Shown here in pieces: positions 33,387-44,559 of a DNA stretch of 64,000 bases (the stretch's first letter is position 1; the number at the start of each line of letters is the position of its first letter). Position numbers and translations under genes: made by a program. The notes below the pieces were generated by a model that saw only the letters and a program-made list of their open reading frames with translations, did not search any database and was not told the origin of the DNA. Source of the DNA: Topomyia yanbarensis (taxonomy: Eukaryota; Arthropoda; Insecta; Diptera; Culicidae); the NCBI RefSeq assembly GCF_030247195.1, contig NC_080672.1, positions 98,590,113 to 98,654,112 on the forward strand, in the 5' to 3' direction.

Positions 33387-34310
33387 GCATTTATTTACCA
33401 TAAAATTTTATCATCAACTCAAAGCTCTGACCCTATTGGTCCATATTAAAATACTTTCAATTCAATTCCATGAGCTAGACTTATTTGTTAAAGTTCATGA
33501 GAATAGATTTTTATTTCCTTTACTTTTCATCGCTCCCTTGAATGAAAAGTACTTTGATTTTGAAGCTATAATTTTCCCATTCACAAACCACAATCAACGA
33601 TAAGTCGAATTGAATAGCTCCCACGTGGGTCGTTCGTCCACCATCATCGGGTAGGAATCGAGTGGAATGCAAGAAAATATACATTCATATACATAGACGA
33701 TGCACAATGATCCATGCTTCATTCATATTATTAGCTGTCTTCTTGTATGGCTCGACTTTTTGGCTTCAATGAATGACATATCTTCCATATCCAGGGGAAA
33801 AGCGAGCTGGAATGATTCTTTGGGGGTAACTGAGTGACACTGGAAATGGAATGCATAATGCTACCGTCTATTTCGATTCTTGTAACCGAATTGTGCCCGA
33901 GTTGTTTGAAGTTTATTTTTTCTCTCTTACTCCGGACGAACGCTTTCAACGGCATCCTGCTGCTGGTATAACGTGGACCATATCGTACGGTATTAGATGA
34001 AAGGAAAGGATATGCAACACTTTACTTGTGAGTTTCATGGAGAAGCATGTGAGTACTTGTTCAAGAATTGCAACTGTGGACTACTTATGCCATCAAGCTT
34101 GGCAGCGAGGAAGAACTCAAATCGTTTATAATGGTTTATGCTGGCGGGTAAAGTTGTAATTCAACTTTAAGGTTAACTGGTGGCTACAGGATGGAAGGAG
34201 TCAAAAATTGGTCAAACACGACTAAGAACTCGCTGATTATGTTATTATTTAAATGGATATACTATATTTATTTCCGAACTTCAGTGACCAAAAATTCGAA
34301 AAACTTGTTT
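33387..34310. other. no supportable gene
   Basis: No coding or element signal seen on either strand. The minus-strand frame at 33,731-33,955 is short and featureless. Confidence 0.4.
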
Positions 34311-34870
34311 TAATCCACCTAAAGGTGCAATTGTGCCTTTCTCATTTATCCGAACTATGATTATATTTAATTTGCTAACCAGCGTGAGTTCAATGTTGCC
34401 AAACCATCTCCGGAAAACTGATGTGAGTTTCTTTATTTTGAAAGATGGCCAACGTCAACGATATATGGTCTTCAGTAATCTACAATTACAAATGCAAGTT
34501 ATTTGGCGCCCATTTTAGCAAAATTTTAACCTTTTTGCATTCATTGCGGTATCTGATTGAATCCGAATTTTCTATGTGACCGCACTCCACAACCCGTAAC
34601 TCCGGAGCCGGATGTAGGATGGAGATCGAATTTAATATCAGTTTCCGGGGACGCAACACCTTTCATTTGAGACTAAGTTGATCAAATTGGTCTAGCCATC
34701 TCCGAGAAACCGATATAACCGTTATTCTGAATTTTAATGCTTCCGCCGGGGCTTCCGTATCCGTCGATGGTGGCCAATGTGGCCAAAAACACTTTAAATG
34801 ACTGTTAGTGACCTAGATCTACAAAGTTGTGGTTACATTTTGCAAAAAAAATTACCTCGTACTGATCATC
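34310..34870. repeat. mosquito-type interspersed repeat
   Basis: The phrases CCGGAGCCGGATGTAGGATG, CACCTTTCATTTGAGACTAA and AGCCATCTCCGAGAAAC are ones I know as recurrent in mosquito intergenic DNA. The stretch begins near AAAGGTGCAATTGTGCC. It has no coding capacity. Superfamily and ends are not known to me. Confidence 0.5.
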
Positions 34871-35124
34871 GAACGCCGTAGCCGTCTGACTTTTCAAGCT
34901 GAAATGGGGGAATGTTCCTCCTCTTTATACAGCTTCTAGGTGCAGCAGAAGATGTTCCCTACTGAGGTTCATCAGAGTCGCTTTCGTCAGTTGATAAATT
35001 AGCGTAGATATTCGTAGAGCCAGGTGGCGTAGTTATCTTAAACATTTCTGCAGAAGATCGCTTAAAGCGTTCCTCAGGGGAATGCTTCAAGATCTTCTTG
35101 CGCTGTTTGTACGCGGGACATGAC

Positions 35125-36149
35125 TAGGGTTACCAAATGGACTGAGAGAAAATTAAGGACATCCCTGCCAAATGTTATGCCAGTTATGTCACTTAAGCCA
35201 GAATTCTGAAAAAACAGTCGGAATTCTGGCTAATTTTCCAGCGGTTAAACTGGGACGTTGAATCTCAATCGAGACAAATTAGAATGGTGTAGCACAGATT
35301 AACAGACATTCTTAAAAAATATCGATCCGGCAATTTTCCCAGAACACTAGCTCCACCTTTTGTTCACAGTCCCAAACACTCATTTGCTGGTGGGTGCTGA
35401 GGGGTAGGCTTGGGAACAATTTTTCGCTAGTGGTCTATCCCCCATAGTGGTCTATCATATGTCAGTGGTGCCATAATTTCAAAAGCGGCCACAGTCCCAA
35501 CTACAAATATATTTAAAATGACCGTTAAAGTGGGCGAAGCATTATTTTCGAGTGTTATGTCTGTTAGTCTGTGGGTGTAGTGTCAATCCCGAACGAAAAT
35601 ACCACTTTTGTCAAACCTCATTTTGATCTATCCAACAAATTTTGGTTACTTCTGAGTAAAACGAATTTTGATTGCCATGAGTCGCAGAGAGTATGCATTA
35701 ACAAAAAAAAATCGCTGGAAGTAATTGAAATTGATTCTCTTAGAATAAAGTTGAATAATTTAATACAGGGTGATTCGCTTACTTTTTGGTTGTATGGCGA
35801 ATAGTTGAGTCAGTTGGCCGATTATGTCGACGGTCGGAGCGCACTAAACACATTTCCTACAGATCGCTGATTTTCGAAATATAGTTGAATAATTTGAAGA
35901 TGGTGAGCCAGTGTAAGTCGTTCCATTATGAAATGGCAAACAATACTAAACGACAATAGCATGACTGTTTGCAGTTAGTACCCGTTAACTACTAGAAAAT
36001 GCTCTGTTAAAAAACTTCATGTTGAATCACCCTGTATATGCCAAGGTTTGAGACGAAAATTAAGGACATTTGAAGTAAAATAAGGACGCTTTCCAAAAAC
36101 CTCGAAAATAAGGACATGTCCTTTAAAATAAGGATGGTTGGTAACCCTA
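35125..36149. mobile_element. hAT-type non-autonomous element, 1,025 bp
   Basis: The termini TAGGGTTACCAA and complement are flanked by GACATGAC at 35,117-35,124 and 36,150-36,157 (8 bp). Subterminal words AAGGACA and TAAGGA recur at both ends. There is no transposase frame. It is inserted in the gag remnant and in turn carries a TA MITE at 35,766-36,034, so two rounds of nesting are visible. Confidence 0.9.
35766..36034. mobile_element. TA-flanked MITE, 269 bp, nested in the hAT element
   Basis: CAGGGTGATTC begins it and the complement GAATCACCCTG ends it, with TA on both sides (35,764-35,765 and 36,035-36,036). This arrangement fits a mariner-type non-autonomous element. No coding capacity. 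Confidence 0.8.
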
Positions 36150-36784
36150 GACATGACGGAAAATCGTGTGGATTTGCCCCACAGTAGAGACACATTTCAA
36201 CATTCCTTCCAAAGGAAACATCCACATGAATCCCATCTCCTGCAACGAAAGGTTCTTGGAGACTGCGTGTCCCAGTTGTTTGCAATTAGTTTATGACCAC
36301 CACTCGAAGCTTATTAGGGTAAATTTTAGACATTTCTGAAACGACCGAAAATCGTTCCGTCAGAGCTCGAGAAATTTGCAAAAAAAAATCAAAAACTTTT
36401 TGTCTTTGGCCCGGCCGTAGAAGATCACGTAAAGCCCGGTCGAGGAGCCTGAATATATCTTGAGCCGTGGAGTCGAATTTATTTCCATCTCCAACTCACC
36501 TTGCGATAAATCATACCGTTAATAACGGTAGGAACTGTTCCGGTAATTCTTTGGGGCATACTTAAACAAAATTGTCCAGATTCAATGGAGGACCAGCTTA
36601 TGATTAGCTGACAAAGCAATATTATCGCGGGTGAAAACGTACTTTCTTCTGTAAGAACGTACAAGATAAATCCCAGAGCTAAAAAAAGAGCGACCTGTCA
36701 CAAACGAGAGTTCGTCTACTATTATGAAATGGGAATTAAAAATAAAACTACGAGTTTTTCGGCATTGGGTTCTTTACTGAAACA

Positions 36785-37170
36785 GACGGCGCCGATGGTT
36801 AAGTGGTAAGCGTGACCGCCACTCATTCCAGTTGACCTCGGTTCAATTCCAGCCTGAGGTGAAAAAATCTGTAGTCACGTCTTCCTTCGGATGGGAAGTA
36901 AAGCCGTTGCTCCCCCGGTCCATGAGTTTTGGTGGATCGATATCTAGTCCAGATAGTGGAGTCACCTCTCTGGCGTCGGTAAAGAAGAAGTAGATCCAAC
37001 TTCTATACTCTTACTAACAAAAATATCCTCCTCCCGTGATACTTGTGGAGTGCACAGTAGTATATACGGTCTCTAGCAAAAGCAAGTATCGGACTAACTA
37101 TTTCTTCCCTTTCCTTCCGCGATCTGCGGTCGGGCCTGGCCGGTGCCGGTATTGATCAATAAATACTCTT
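36785..37170 (+). mobile_element. tRNA-derived SINE
   Basis: A polymerase III promoter is visible: A box TGGTTAAGTGG at 36,795-36,805 and B box GGTTCAATTCC at 36,839-36,849, both full matches to consensus, 33 bases apart. The tRNA-like head is followed by a GC-balanced body and ends near ATTGATCAATAAATA. SINEs of this kind are copied by the RT of a partner LINE. The partner and exact ends are unknown. No oligo-A tail is obvious. Confidence 0.75.
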
Positions 37171-37345
37171 AAGATTACCAGAAATTGCACATTGAAAGAT
37201 ATTTCGCTACTCCCAAGCATAATTATCTACTTATTCTCTGTGCAACTTAAGCTAGTCCAGATCGATAACGGAGTAGCAGACAGGGGTGGTCGCACAAGCT
37301 CAAGCTCATTGGGTTCTTTACTGAAACAGTTAGTCTCACTATTCT

Positions 37346-38165
37346 TGACAGTTCACTTGTGCTGTTTACACGGACTTAGAAAATTCTTGTGGAATACTAG
37401 ATTCGCTCCAAGCAAATCACAATGCATTTTTCTAATTCAATGTAAACAGTACAAGCGAACTGTCAAAAATGAGTACCCGAGCTCATTTGTGACGTCAGCG
37501 TACAGTATTCAATTGACCTGGGTACATGTCTCGCGTGTTTTTTGTAAACGGCCAATAAGCATGCTGTCAAAATTCACTTTGAGAGAAAATTCCGGACAAA
37601 CCGTAGCTCGCCGAGATGTTGGAAGTTAACATTTTATGAAAGAGAAAAATTTTCTCTTTCGTCTGCTGTTGTGATTTATAATCGGCAATTAATGGTTTGT
37701 CCAGAATTTCCTCTCAAAGTGAATTTTGACAGTATGCTTATTGGCCCTTTTAAAAAAAAACACGCGAGATGTGTGGTATTGAGTTCTACAAGATGGCAAC
37801 ACGAATGAACTCATGATGAATGAAGTTCATTTTTGACAATTCTGGGTGGATTGTTTACTTTGCCAGTTGCGTGAGTGCAAGTGCAACGGGTGCTCATCTG
37901 TAACATTCGAACTCACGTAACTTCCATGTAAACAAACCACCGAGAATTGTCAAAGGAAATTCATCCAGCTCATTTTGTGGGGTTATGTCGGTCGGTATAA
38001 AACTTAATGGGACATTGCAAGATGACGTCATATGAGTAAAAATGCCCGAAAAAATGACAGTTCAGCGAGCTTGTTTATATGGTGTTGAATAAATTTTGAT
38101 TCCACCCAGTACAAAAAACTTGGTTCGAATTCTAAGTCCATGTAAACAAGCTCTCTGAACTGTCA
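37346..38165. repeat. cluster of four consecutive inverted repeats
   Basis: Arm pairs: 37,346-37,370 with 37,441-37,465 (23 of 25 match), 37,525-37,602 with 37,694-37,773 (long arms), 37,834-37,858 with 37,928-37,952 (23 of 25), and 38,055-38,082 with 38,138-38,165 (26 of 28). Three of the four open with TGACAGTT or TGACAATT and contain TTTAC, closing with GTAAA and AACTGTCA or AATTGTCA. They look like serial copies of one small foldback unit. Confidence 0.8.
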
Positions 38166-38554
38166 GAAAAGTGAGGTTATACATTTTCGTGCAATGGTCT
38201 AGAGGTGTGGTTTCTGTTGTGTTTTTCCTGAAGAAAAGGGTGTAATTGATTCGTCAGAGAAGATCGAAAAGTCCCGCATCCTTGAGAAAGCACTTCCTCT
38301 CGGGTGACTTTGAGCCACGACAGTACTCGTTGTTCTCTTCTATAGGTCCGATCTGTCCAGCGATGGAGCGAGGCTTTAATGCGCTGAAGGTCTCCAGTAT
38401 TACTGCATCAAGGACACACGAAAGTTTCAGCTGTCCTTGACTTCAATTTGCATAAAATATCTGCGGCTGGGATAAGCCTGGTGAGATGCTGACGAGCGTG
38501 TCTTCAAGCGGTCAGACCGTTTGTTGCCGTCGATGCTGCAGTGACCGGAGAACC

Positions 38555-38875
38555 ACACACCTAGAAAAAATAGTGTAAATTTACGTCTCCTGACCCTGAC
38601 ATATACGAGCATCAAAAATGACTTAGTTTTACGGTTGACTTTAACTTTACATGACGTTTAATTTCGTAAATCATGTAATTTTACTCCACATACAGCGTTT
38701 GTTCTGAATGGTAGGAAGTGTAATTTTATGTCATTGCGCATGTAAAGTATAGTTTCATGTAAAATTAAATGGATCACGGTAATGTTCCGTCATTTCGTAA
38801 ATTACGGTTTGTTGAATTGTGTCATGTTTGCAATTACGTCCACGATAAAATTCAGATTTTTTTGGTGTGCAGCAA
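38555..38875. mobile_element. putative MITE with CACACC ends
   Basis: CACACCTAGAAAAAATAGTG at the left faces TTTTTTTGGTGTG at the right. The interior has several TTTACATG and CATGTAAA words in opposite orientations, so the whole can fold. It interrupts the RNase H end of the I-clade copy. The target duplication is not resolved. Confidence 0.5.
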
Positions 38876-40549
38876 ATTGTTGTGGGTGGGTGGGTCATAT
38901 TCAACTTCGATAACCTGGATGAAGGTGTGGCAGGATTTCTACGACTTAAGGACGAGGATGACTGCCAGAGATTCCGACAGTAAAACGACGGGTGTCTCTT
39001 CCGGTTCTGGACCATGGGGAGCGTGATAAATGACGCCTCCGTTGAGAAAATTCGAGCATGGTACCGATAAGCGGATTCAGCTCTCTCCTATTCCGATCTC
39101 ATCATCAATCTTGGCGCTGTCAGTAAAAATCCGTGATTGCTATACCTGATGGCCATCAGTCGGTTGTATTTGGCTCTGGCTTCACTACCAGCAATGCCGG
39201 GCCTCAGCGATGCAGACAAACTTGTATCTAGGTTGGGTCCACGGCCGTGCCAGATCTCGGTGTAAGCGGGTGATCGATGGCAGATCCATGTCTGCGTATT
39301 ACTGATGGATCTCGTTAGCTGTCTGTAGCTGTAAGCAATCTTCTTCGGCAATACGTTCTAAAAATCCCAATGCTCCTCTAACGTTGATAAGTGCAACGAA
39401 GGGGGAGAATCTCAACCTTCACGCACTACATCAGGCGTGGTGGGAATCAGGCCAGGGGTAAAACGAATTGTTCCATGGTATAGAGGGGTTAAGATGTCGA
39501 TGAGCCCTTCCATCTAGCAAAACACCAGCTCTACCCCGTATCTTGCAGAAGACGAGCGTCTGGCTAATGCTCAATGCAGTGCGACGATTGCAGCGCTTGT
39601 GCCGGGAGCTGATTGTTGCAACCGGCTCCGGCAGTTCGCTTTGATCTATCAGAAGTATGGTGTGAAAGTTTACCGACGGTCCACGGTTATCTCCAGGATC
39701 TTCAGTTCCTTAGATAAGGAGCGACCGCCCCGTCCAGCAGGATCGGTGTCCCTGTTGCAATGGTTTGTGTTGCAGCAGTGTGTAATCACGCTTTTAGCGG
39801 GTACATTTTTTAAACCGACTGATACCGCCCATCGGTTCATCGCGCTTACGGCGATTTGAAGTTAATAGCGGGTTCGTCCGATGGTCCTTCCTATAGCGAT
39901 CAGCACGATGTCATTGGCGAAGACAAAAACATATATCCCTTCCGACAGGCTGGCGAACAACGAGCGGATCGTATTAGGTACCCCCGATTCATACGCGGAA
40001 TGTTCGGTCAGCCAGGTAGTCGCTCGCGGCCCATCTGTCTGGTGATCCCCCGGTTGGCCAGTTGTTGCAGTACTCAGTGACGGTATTATATACCTTCGTA
40101 AAGTCGAGTATCACGATGTCGGCATGCACGACGTCGGTTACGGATTCGTGTACCACCTCTCCGAACGTAATTGGTAATGATCCAGGAGTTTGCGCTCCTC
40201 CAGTAGGTTCCTCAGCCATCTGTTGACCATTCGCTCCACCATCTTGGCAAAGCAGGGGAGTAAACTGATTGGGTGAAGTCATCTTGCGCTGTGCTCCCCT
40301 GACATCGCTTTGGGATAGGGATTACTAGGGCTTCCTTCCATGAAGCGGGCATAGGTTCACCGCTCCAAATGCGGTTGATATTGTACAAAATATCCCCGCC
40401 TGAATACCGGTGGACAATGTGTTATCTGGTGGTAGCCAACATCTAATCCTGCAGACTAACTGATTCTAGTGCTGTACATAGTTTGCGTCCGGTCAAAGGC
40501 TATGACTTTGAGTATACAACCTAGTGTGACAAGAAAAAAATGACCCCCA

Positions 40550-40885
40550 TCGGGCCACCCCTGAATAGATTCTTAGTCCCACCAGGAGTGTCTGCTCCAA
40601 ATTTCAGCCAAATCGGATAAGTCTAGGTACCGGACCAACATGTTCGAAGTTTATATGGGATTTCTCAATTATTGACATGGAGACAGCCCACTAACTTGAA
40701 TTTCCACAACTAGGTGGCACTGTATCACTGAAGGTGAAACTAAGATAGATAATTTCATTGTCTACAACTATATCATATCGAAGACTACAAATCAGTCCAA
40801 TTTCCTTGAGAGAAGTTATATTTGTCCGATTTGGCTCAAATTTGGAGCAGACACTTCTGTTGGGACTAGAAATTGATTCAGGGAT
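40550..40885. mobile_element. putative MITE with ~55-bp inverted ends
   Basis: The left arm contains CCTGAATAGATTCTTAGTCC and GTGTCTGCTCCAAATTTCAG. The right arm carries the complements of CCCTGAATCAATTTCTAGTC and GTGTCTGCTCCAAATTTGAG. It separates the endonuclease and RT parts of the I-clade copy. No flanking duplication could be fixed, so the ends may be off by several bases. Confidence 0.65.
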
Positions 40886-42129
40886 AGGCTGATTGAGTAT
40901 TCAAAAATTCCTTTGCTTTCCGTGCAGTCTATTGTATACTTGCTCTGACCTATATCCTGTTCGAAGCGAACAGGCCTGCAGCTGGGAGGGCGGTGTCTGC
41001 AGACAGAGACGCGAAGAGGCACTTCGTTTAGTGCTTTACCGATGGTCGTGGGATCGATCGTCGTACACCCGTTAACGGCAATGTCGTAGCTACTATGCTG
41101 CCTCTTTCTGCTTAGAGAATTAACCTTCGCCAGAGATCCGAAACCTTCCCAAAATATGGTCTAAGTGGTATTTTTTGTCTCTTCTATGGTAATCCTGGTC
41201 TTGTTTCAGGCCTTTCTGAAGTCATCTGCTCGCTCGCTTCGAAGCGGGTCGTCCACAGAAGTCTTTCCACAATGCCCGCAGAACAATTCGGCTTGTGCTG
41301 ATGGCTCTCTCTCCTGCTGGTCACCACCAATGCATTGCCTGTCGGGGAAGGTTACCACTTGTCCTGGGAATGCAGGAAATAGCAGCCCGATTGAAGAATT
41401 TGGTGAGTTCGTCCGGAATGTATAACTCGTCCCAATTTATAAGGTCGTCGACGGCCTCTTCGTTACGGGACCAGTCTGCTCGATCGTAGAACCACACCCT
41501 TCGACAGGTAGTGTCTGGGCGTCCGTAATCTGGATAGGGTCACTGTTGCATAGGTCGGCAGGAACAGTCCACTCATATCATCCTGCCAACATTTCCGAAC
41601 TTCGACGGCAGATTCCGTCTGTCCGATAAATGTGAACGATGGCATTGTTGTCTTCAACTACTCGGCGATGTAGTTTCCCGTCCTATTGAACAGATCTGAG
41701 CCTTACATCGTGTGGTGCCCATTTACATCTCCCATGATGATGAACGGGATCTCTACGTAGTCGATGAGCCGCTGAAGTTCGCAACCCACATTCCGAGCTC
41801 CGTCGTGAATATACAGGAATATGACCATGCACTGAGCTGGATATTCGATCCTCCGGTGGCAACTATTACTTCGGTATCCAAAGATATCTATCGGGATGGT
41901 ATATCGACCCGAATGGCCACACCCACCATCCGGTAGATATTATTCCTGCTGGCGACGTCCCACGAATAGCGGTGTCCAAATCATGATGCCGGGTTCATCC
42001 GATTCCGGATGTATGTTTTATACAACGCCAGACAAATGGGCAGAGTCTTAGCAATGGTCCTTTGCAGGTTGCCAGGCATCCTCGTAAGCAGTTTGTGTTC
42101 CACTGGATGGTCAGTGTCAGTTTCGATTG

Positions 42130-43400
42130 CCCGGATTCGAATGCCGTGAGTACGGATAATGATTTAGAGAGTATCACAGTGGATATGTTTTCCGTTTTGT
42201 TTGCGATTGCTGTTGTTATAGCAGCCCCATCAGTTGTGAAGACGGAGCAGGTGGATGGTAGGCGGAGGGCAAGGCCAGCTCCAATACCACTTACTCCCAC
42301 TCCGACCCCCATCCGATTGCGATTCGTCTGTAAAAATTTGGACATGCTTAAGGTATTTCCCATTCAGAAGTTGCCGAAACGCGCCTCCTACGACATTGGG
42401 GTAATCTGCTGCCTTGATTTTCCGCGACAAACTGATTTCGATGTTGGAAGCTCTGTCCGACCAGGAGCGTGGCCAATTTCTATGCCGCCGGGCAATGATT
42501 GGTAGTAGATTCCTAGAGTACTTTTCGAAGATGTCGTTTGCTATATCTTGCAGTAAACACTCATTTCCTGATGTCCGTTCGAAGAATCCAACAGCTCTTC
42601 TGAGCACCGTCGCAGCTGTCGCCCATCGGAAAGAAAGAATGCCAGCCTCAAATGCCTGGTTCTTTTCATAACGGGATTACGGATCCGTTCAAAATGACCG
42701 GTTTGTCAGTGGCTATGTGGTGAGATCCACAGCAATGGGTTATAATACTCTTGCTTACTCCTACTCTGGTATTTTTGGGTAACGGTACGACGAGAGCTGT
42801 CCGCCAGTCGCCTGGGAAGGGTCCACCCTCCCATAGTTTATTGAAGCTGTCTAGAAGCGCCTTTTTCCCGGCTGGCGGTTCCGTCTGTCCGATCAATGTT
42901 GAACGACCGTCGTTGAGATCAATGGTATTGTTGTTTCCGACTACTCCAGCGATGTCGTTTCCTATACTATTCAACAGAGCTGAGCCTCACATCTTATGGT
43001 GCCCAATTACATCTCCCATGACGATGAGGTCTCAACTTGGTCAAAGTTTGCAACACTCATTCTATCGGGAATATATAGGGATATGACGGTACACTGAACT
43101 GGATATTCGATCCTCCGGTGGCGGCTATTAGTTCGGTATCCAAAGATATCGATCGGAGTGGTATATCGACCCGAATGACCAGATCCTGCGCCCGGTAAAT
43201 GTTATCCCTCGTCCCACGAATACCGGTGTCCAATCCATGATGCCGGGTTCAACGCCAAACAATTGGGCTGAGCCTTAGCAATGATTCTTTGCTGGTCGCC
43301 AAGCATCATCGTAGGCTGTTTGTGTTCCACTGGATGGCCAGTGTCATTGATTTAATGGTAGAGGCGGTAGAGTGGAGGCTAGATGAGAGTTGGTTCATGT
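42130..43400 (-). pseudogene. I-clade ORF2, upstream copy, internally deleted
   Basis: TLAIQWNTNSLR (about 43,310) is the endonuclease start. FNKLWEGGPFPGDWRTALVV with PLPKN after it (about 42,830) is the beginning of RT, so most of the endonuclease and linker is missing. The RT palm is also missing, because the next recognisable part is RASNIEISLSRKIKAADYPN (about 42,430) and then HVQIFTDESQSDGG (about 42,340), an RNase H start with its first Asp in place. The copy ends within RNase H near SLSVLTAFESGQSKL, where the downstream copy begins. Confidence 0.65.
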
Positions 43401-43599
43401 CCACTGCACCACCTTCTCTTCTAAAACCTATTCTGTCCAAGACTTCTTGGTGGGTCGGAGAGGTGTTTCCATAACCTCCGACTGCGTTGTTGGCAAGTAC
43501 CTGCGAGGGATATACAAACAGCAAACAGCTCCGAACTGTGTGCATCGTACGAGCTTACCCAGAAAGAGAGCACGGTCTCCCGCACCAGCAGTCGCCGAA

Positions 43600-44540
43600 G
43601 GAGCATCGTAACTAAGTGGAACTACCCGGCCGCATCAGCACGGGGAAGCAGGCGCTCGTGTTTTCGCCATTCACATTTTCATTCGAGCTGGTAGGGTCTT
43701 CAGCGAGGGTACCGTTGCTCCCAGACGAACAGAAATTAAGAAGTATCGGGTTCCAAAAGCAACCTGGAACCGGGATGAGGTCTCATCGAACTCGTTGATG
43801 TTGATAAGTAATAGTTTTCCGGCTGAGAGTTCGTCCCGGTGGCCCACCGGGTTCGTGGGTATCGGCAAACCTAAACCGGTTCACGTTGCAGTGGAGTTGC
43901 TTGCTTGCTTTTCTTGATTCCGGTATCGCTTTTGGAGTCAATCGAGGAGATCGCCTACTCTGAGGCTCAGAAAGATGCGAGGTGGTCGTAGTTTCCGGTT
44001 GTCCTGTAGTGGCTGGTGAATGGGTAACATGACAGCTAATGAGGATCTCGAAGGTACTTTCCTAATGGAGCTTCCATGGTCCTGTGGATACAGGCGAGCT
44101 TTGTTTTATGTTGCCGTTGAATTTGTTGTTGAACGTCGTAGAGTTATTGCTTGACGATTCTGAGTTGGTTAACGGGCTCCGCTAGGTGGTTTTTATGGGC
44201 GTAGTATCTCATCGGTCCGGTCATCTCGCTTTGGCGGATTGGTCTTCTCCCCCTGTAGCTAAATGAGCTCCTCCTTCAGCCTAGTGATAGTAGAATCTTT
44301 CGGTTCCGTGTCTTTTTGAGTTTATTCGGCGTAACCTAGGTCCTCTGCGCTTTTGGGTGATTATTTAGAGCTCTTGCCTCAGGGACGGAAAGATTTTGGG
44401 AAACTTTCACGTTAATGATGGCCTCCTCTTTCATGTATTTAGGACACTTTTTTGCTCTAGTAGAGTGCGACATGCGACAAATGGTTATCCCTGGATTTGA
44501 TAGCGTTTGTTTTATAGATTCGAATGAATATGGCTTTGTC
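43600..44540 (-). pseudogene. I-clade ORF1 (gag) C-terminal remnant
   Basis: CPKYMKEEAIINVKVSQNLS (about 44,440) matches the segment that follows the zinc knuckles in I-like gag proteins, continuing VPEARALNNHP. Lower down, KLLLININEFDETSSR (about 43,800) and other basic or Ser-rich pieces form the variable tail. There are stops and frame changes. It precedes the endonuclease start of the upstream ORF2 copy, as expected for one element. Confidence 0.5.
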
Positions 44541-44559
44541 TGCGGAAATTCACGGATTG

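Larger units (their letters stand above)
34880..36290 (-). pseudogene. I-clade-type gag (ORF1) remnant, split by a hAT element
   Basis: The piece above the insertion (36,285-36,150) encodes VEMCLYCGANPHDFPSC, a CCHC zinc knuckle. Below the insertion (35,116 to about 34,890) the frame continues with ILKHSPEERFKRSSAEMFK and STDESDSDEP. The order of knuckle, basic segment with SxAEM, then acidic SD-rich segment is that of nucleic-acid-binding gag proteins of I-like retrotransposons, and it parallels the remnant at 52.1-52.6 kb. Removing the 1,025-bp hAT element and one duplication brings both parts into one frame. ORF2 is not present next to it. Confidence 0.7.
38240..42130 (-). pseudogene. I-clade ORF2, downstream copy: endonuclease, RT, RNase H
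   Basis: The fragment LTIQWNTNCLRG (about 42,120) marks the endonuclease start. The pieces ATGGSNIQ and AAISCIPRTSGNLPRQ follow at lower coordinates. The RT palm reads ADIVILDFTKVYNTV (about 40,120), and the catalytic motif reads F-A-N-D (39,908-39,926), an Asp-to-Asn change that would abolish activity. SLRPGIAGSEARAKYNRLMA and SNHGFLLTDSAKIDD (about 39,120) are the linker and start of an RNase H domain. Frames change many times, and a MITE sits at about 40,550-40,885 between endonuclease and RT. Confidence 0.65.
38240..44540 (-). mobile_element. composite of two partial I-clade non-LTR retrotransposons
   Basis: On the minus strand the order is ORF1 C-terminal part (44,540-43,600), endonuclease start (43,340), a shortened RT start (42,974-42,666), RNase H (to about 42,140), then a second endonuclease start (about 42,120), RT palm (40,430-39,400), RNase H (39,300-38,700) and a 3' end near 38,240. 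RNase H after RT is a mark of the I clade. The second copy joins the first inside its RNase H domain. Stops and frameshifts are frequent throughout. Two MITEs interrupt it. Confidence 0.7.

Noticed and set aside
37192..37629. 145-codon plus-strand frame
   Set aside because: It runs through two of the inverted repeats in the hairpin cluster, and its translation shows no protein family.
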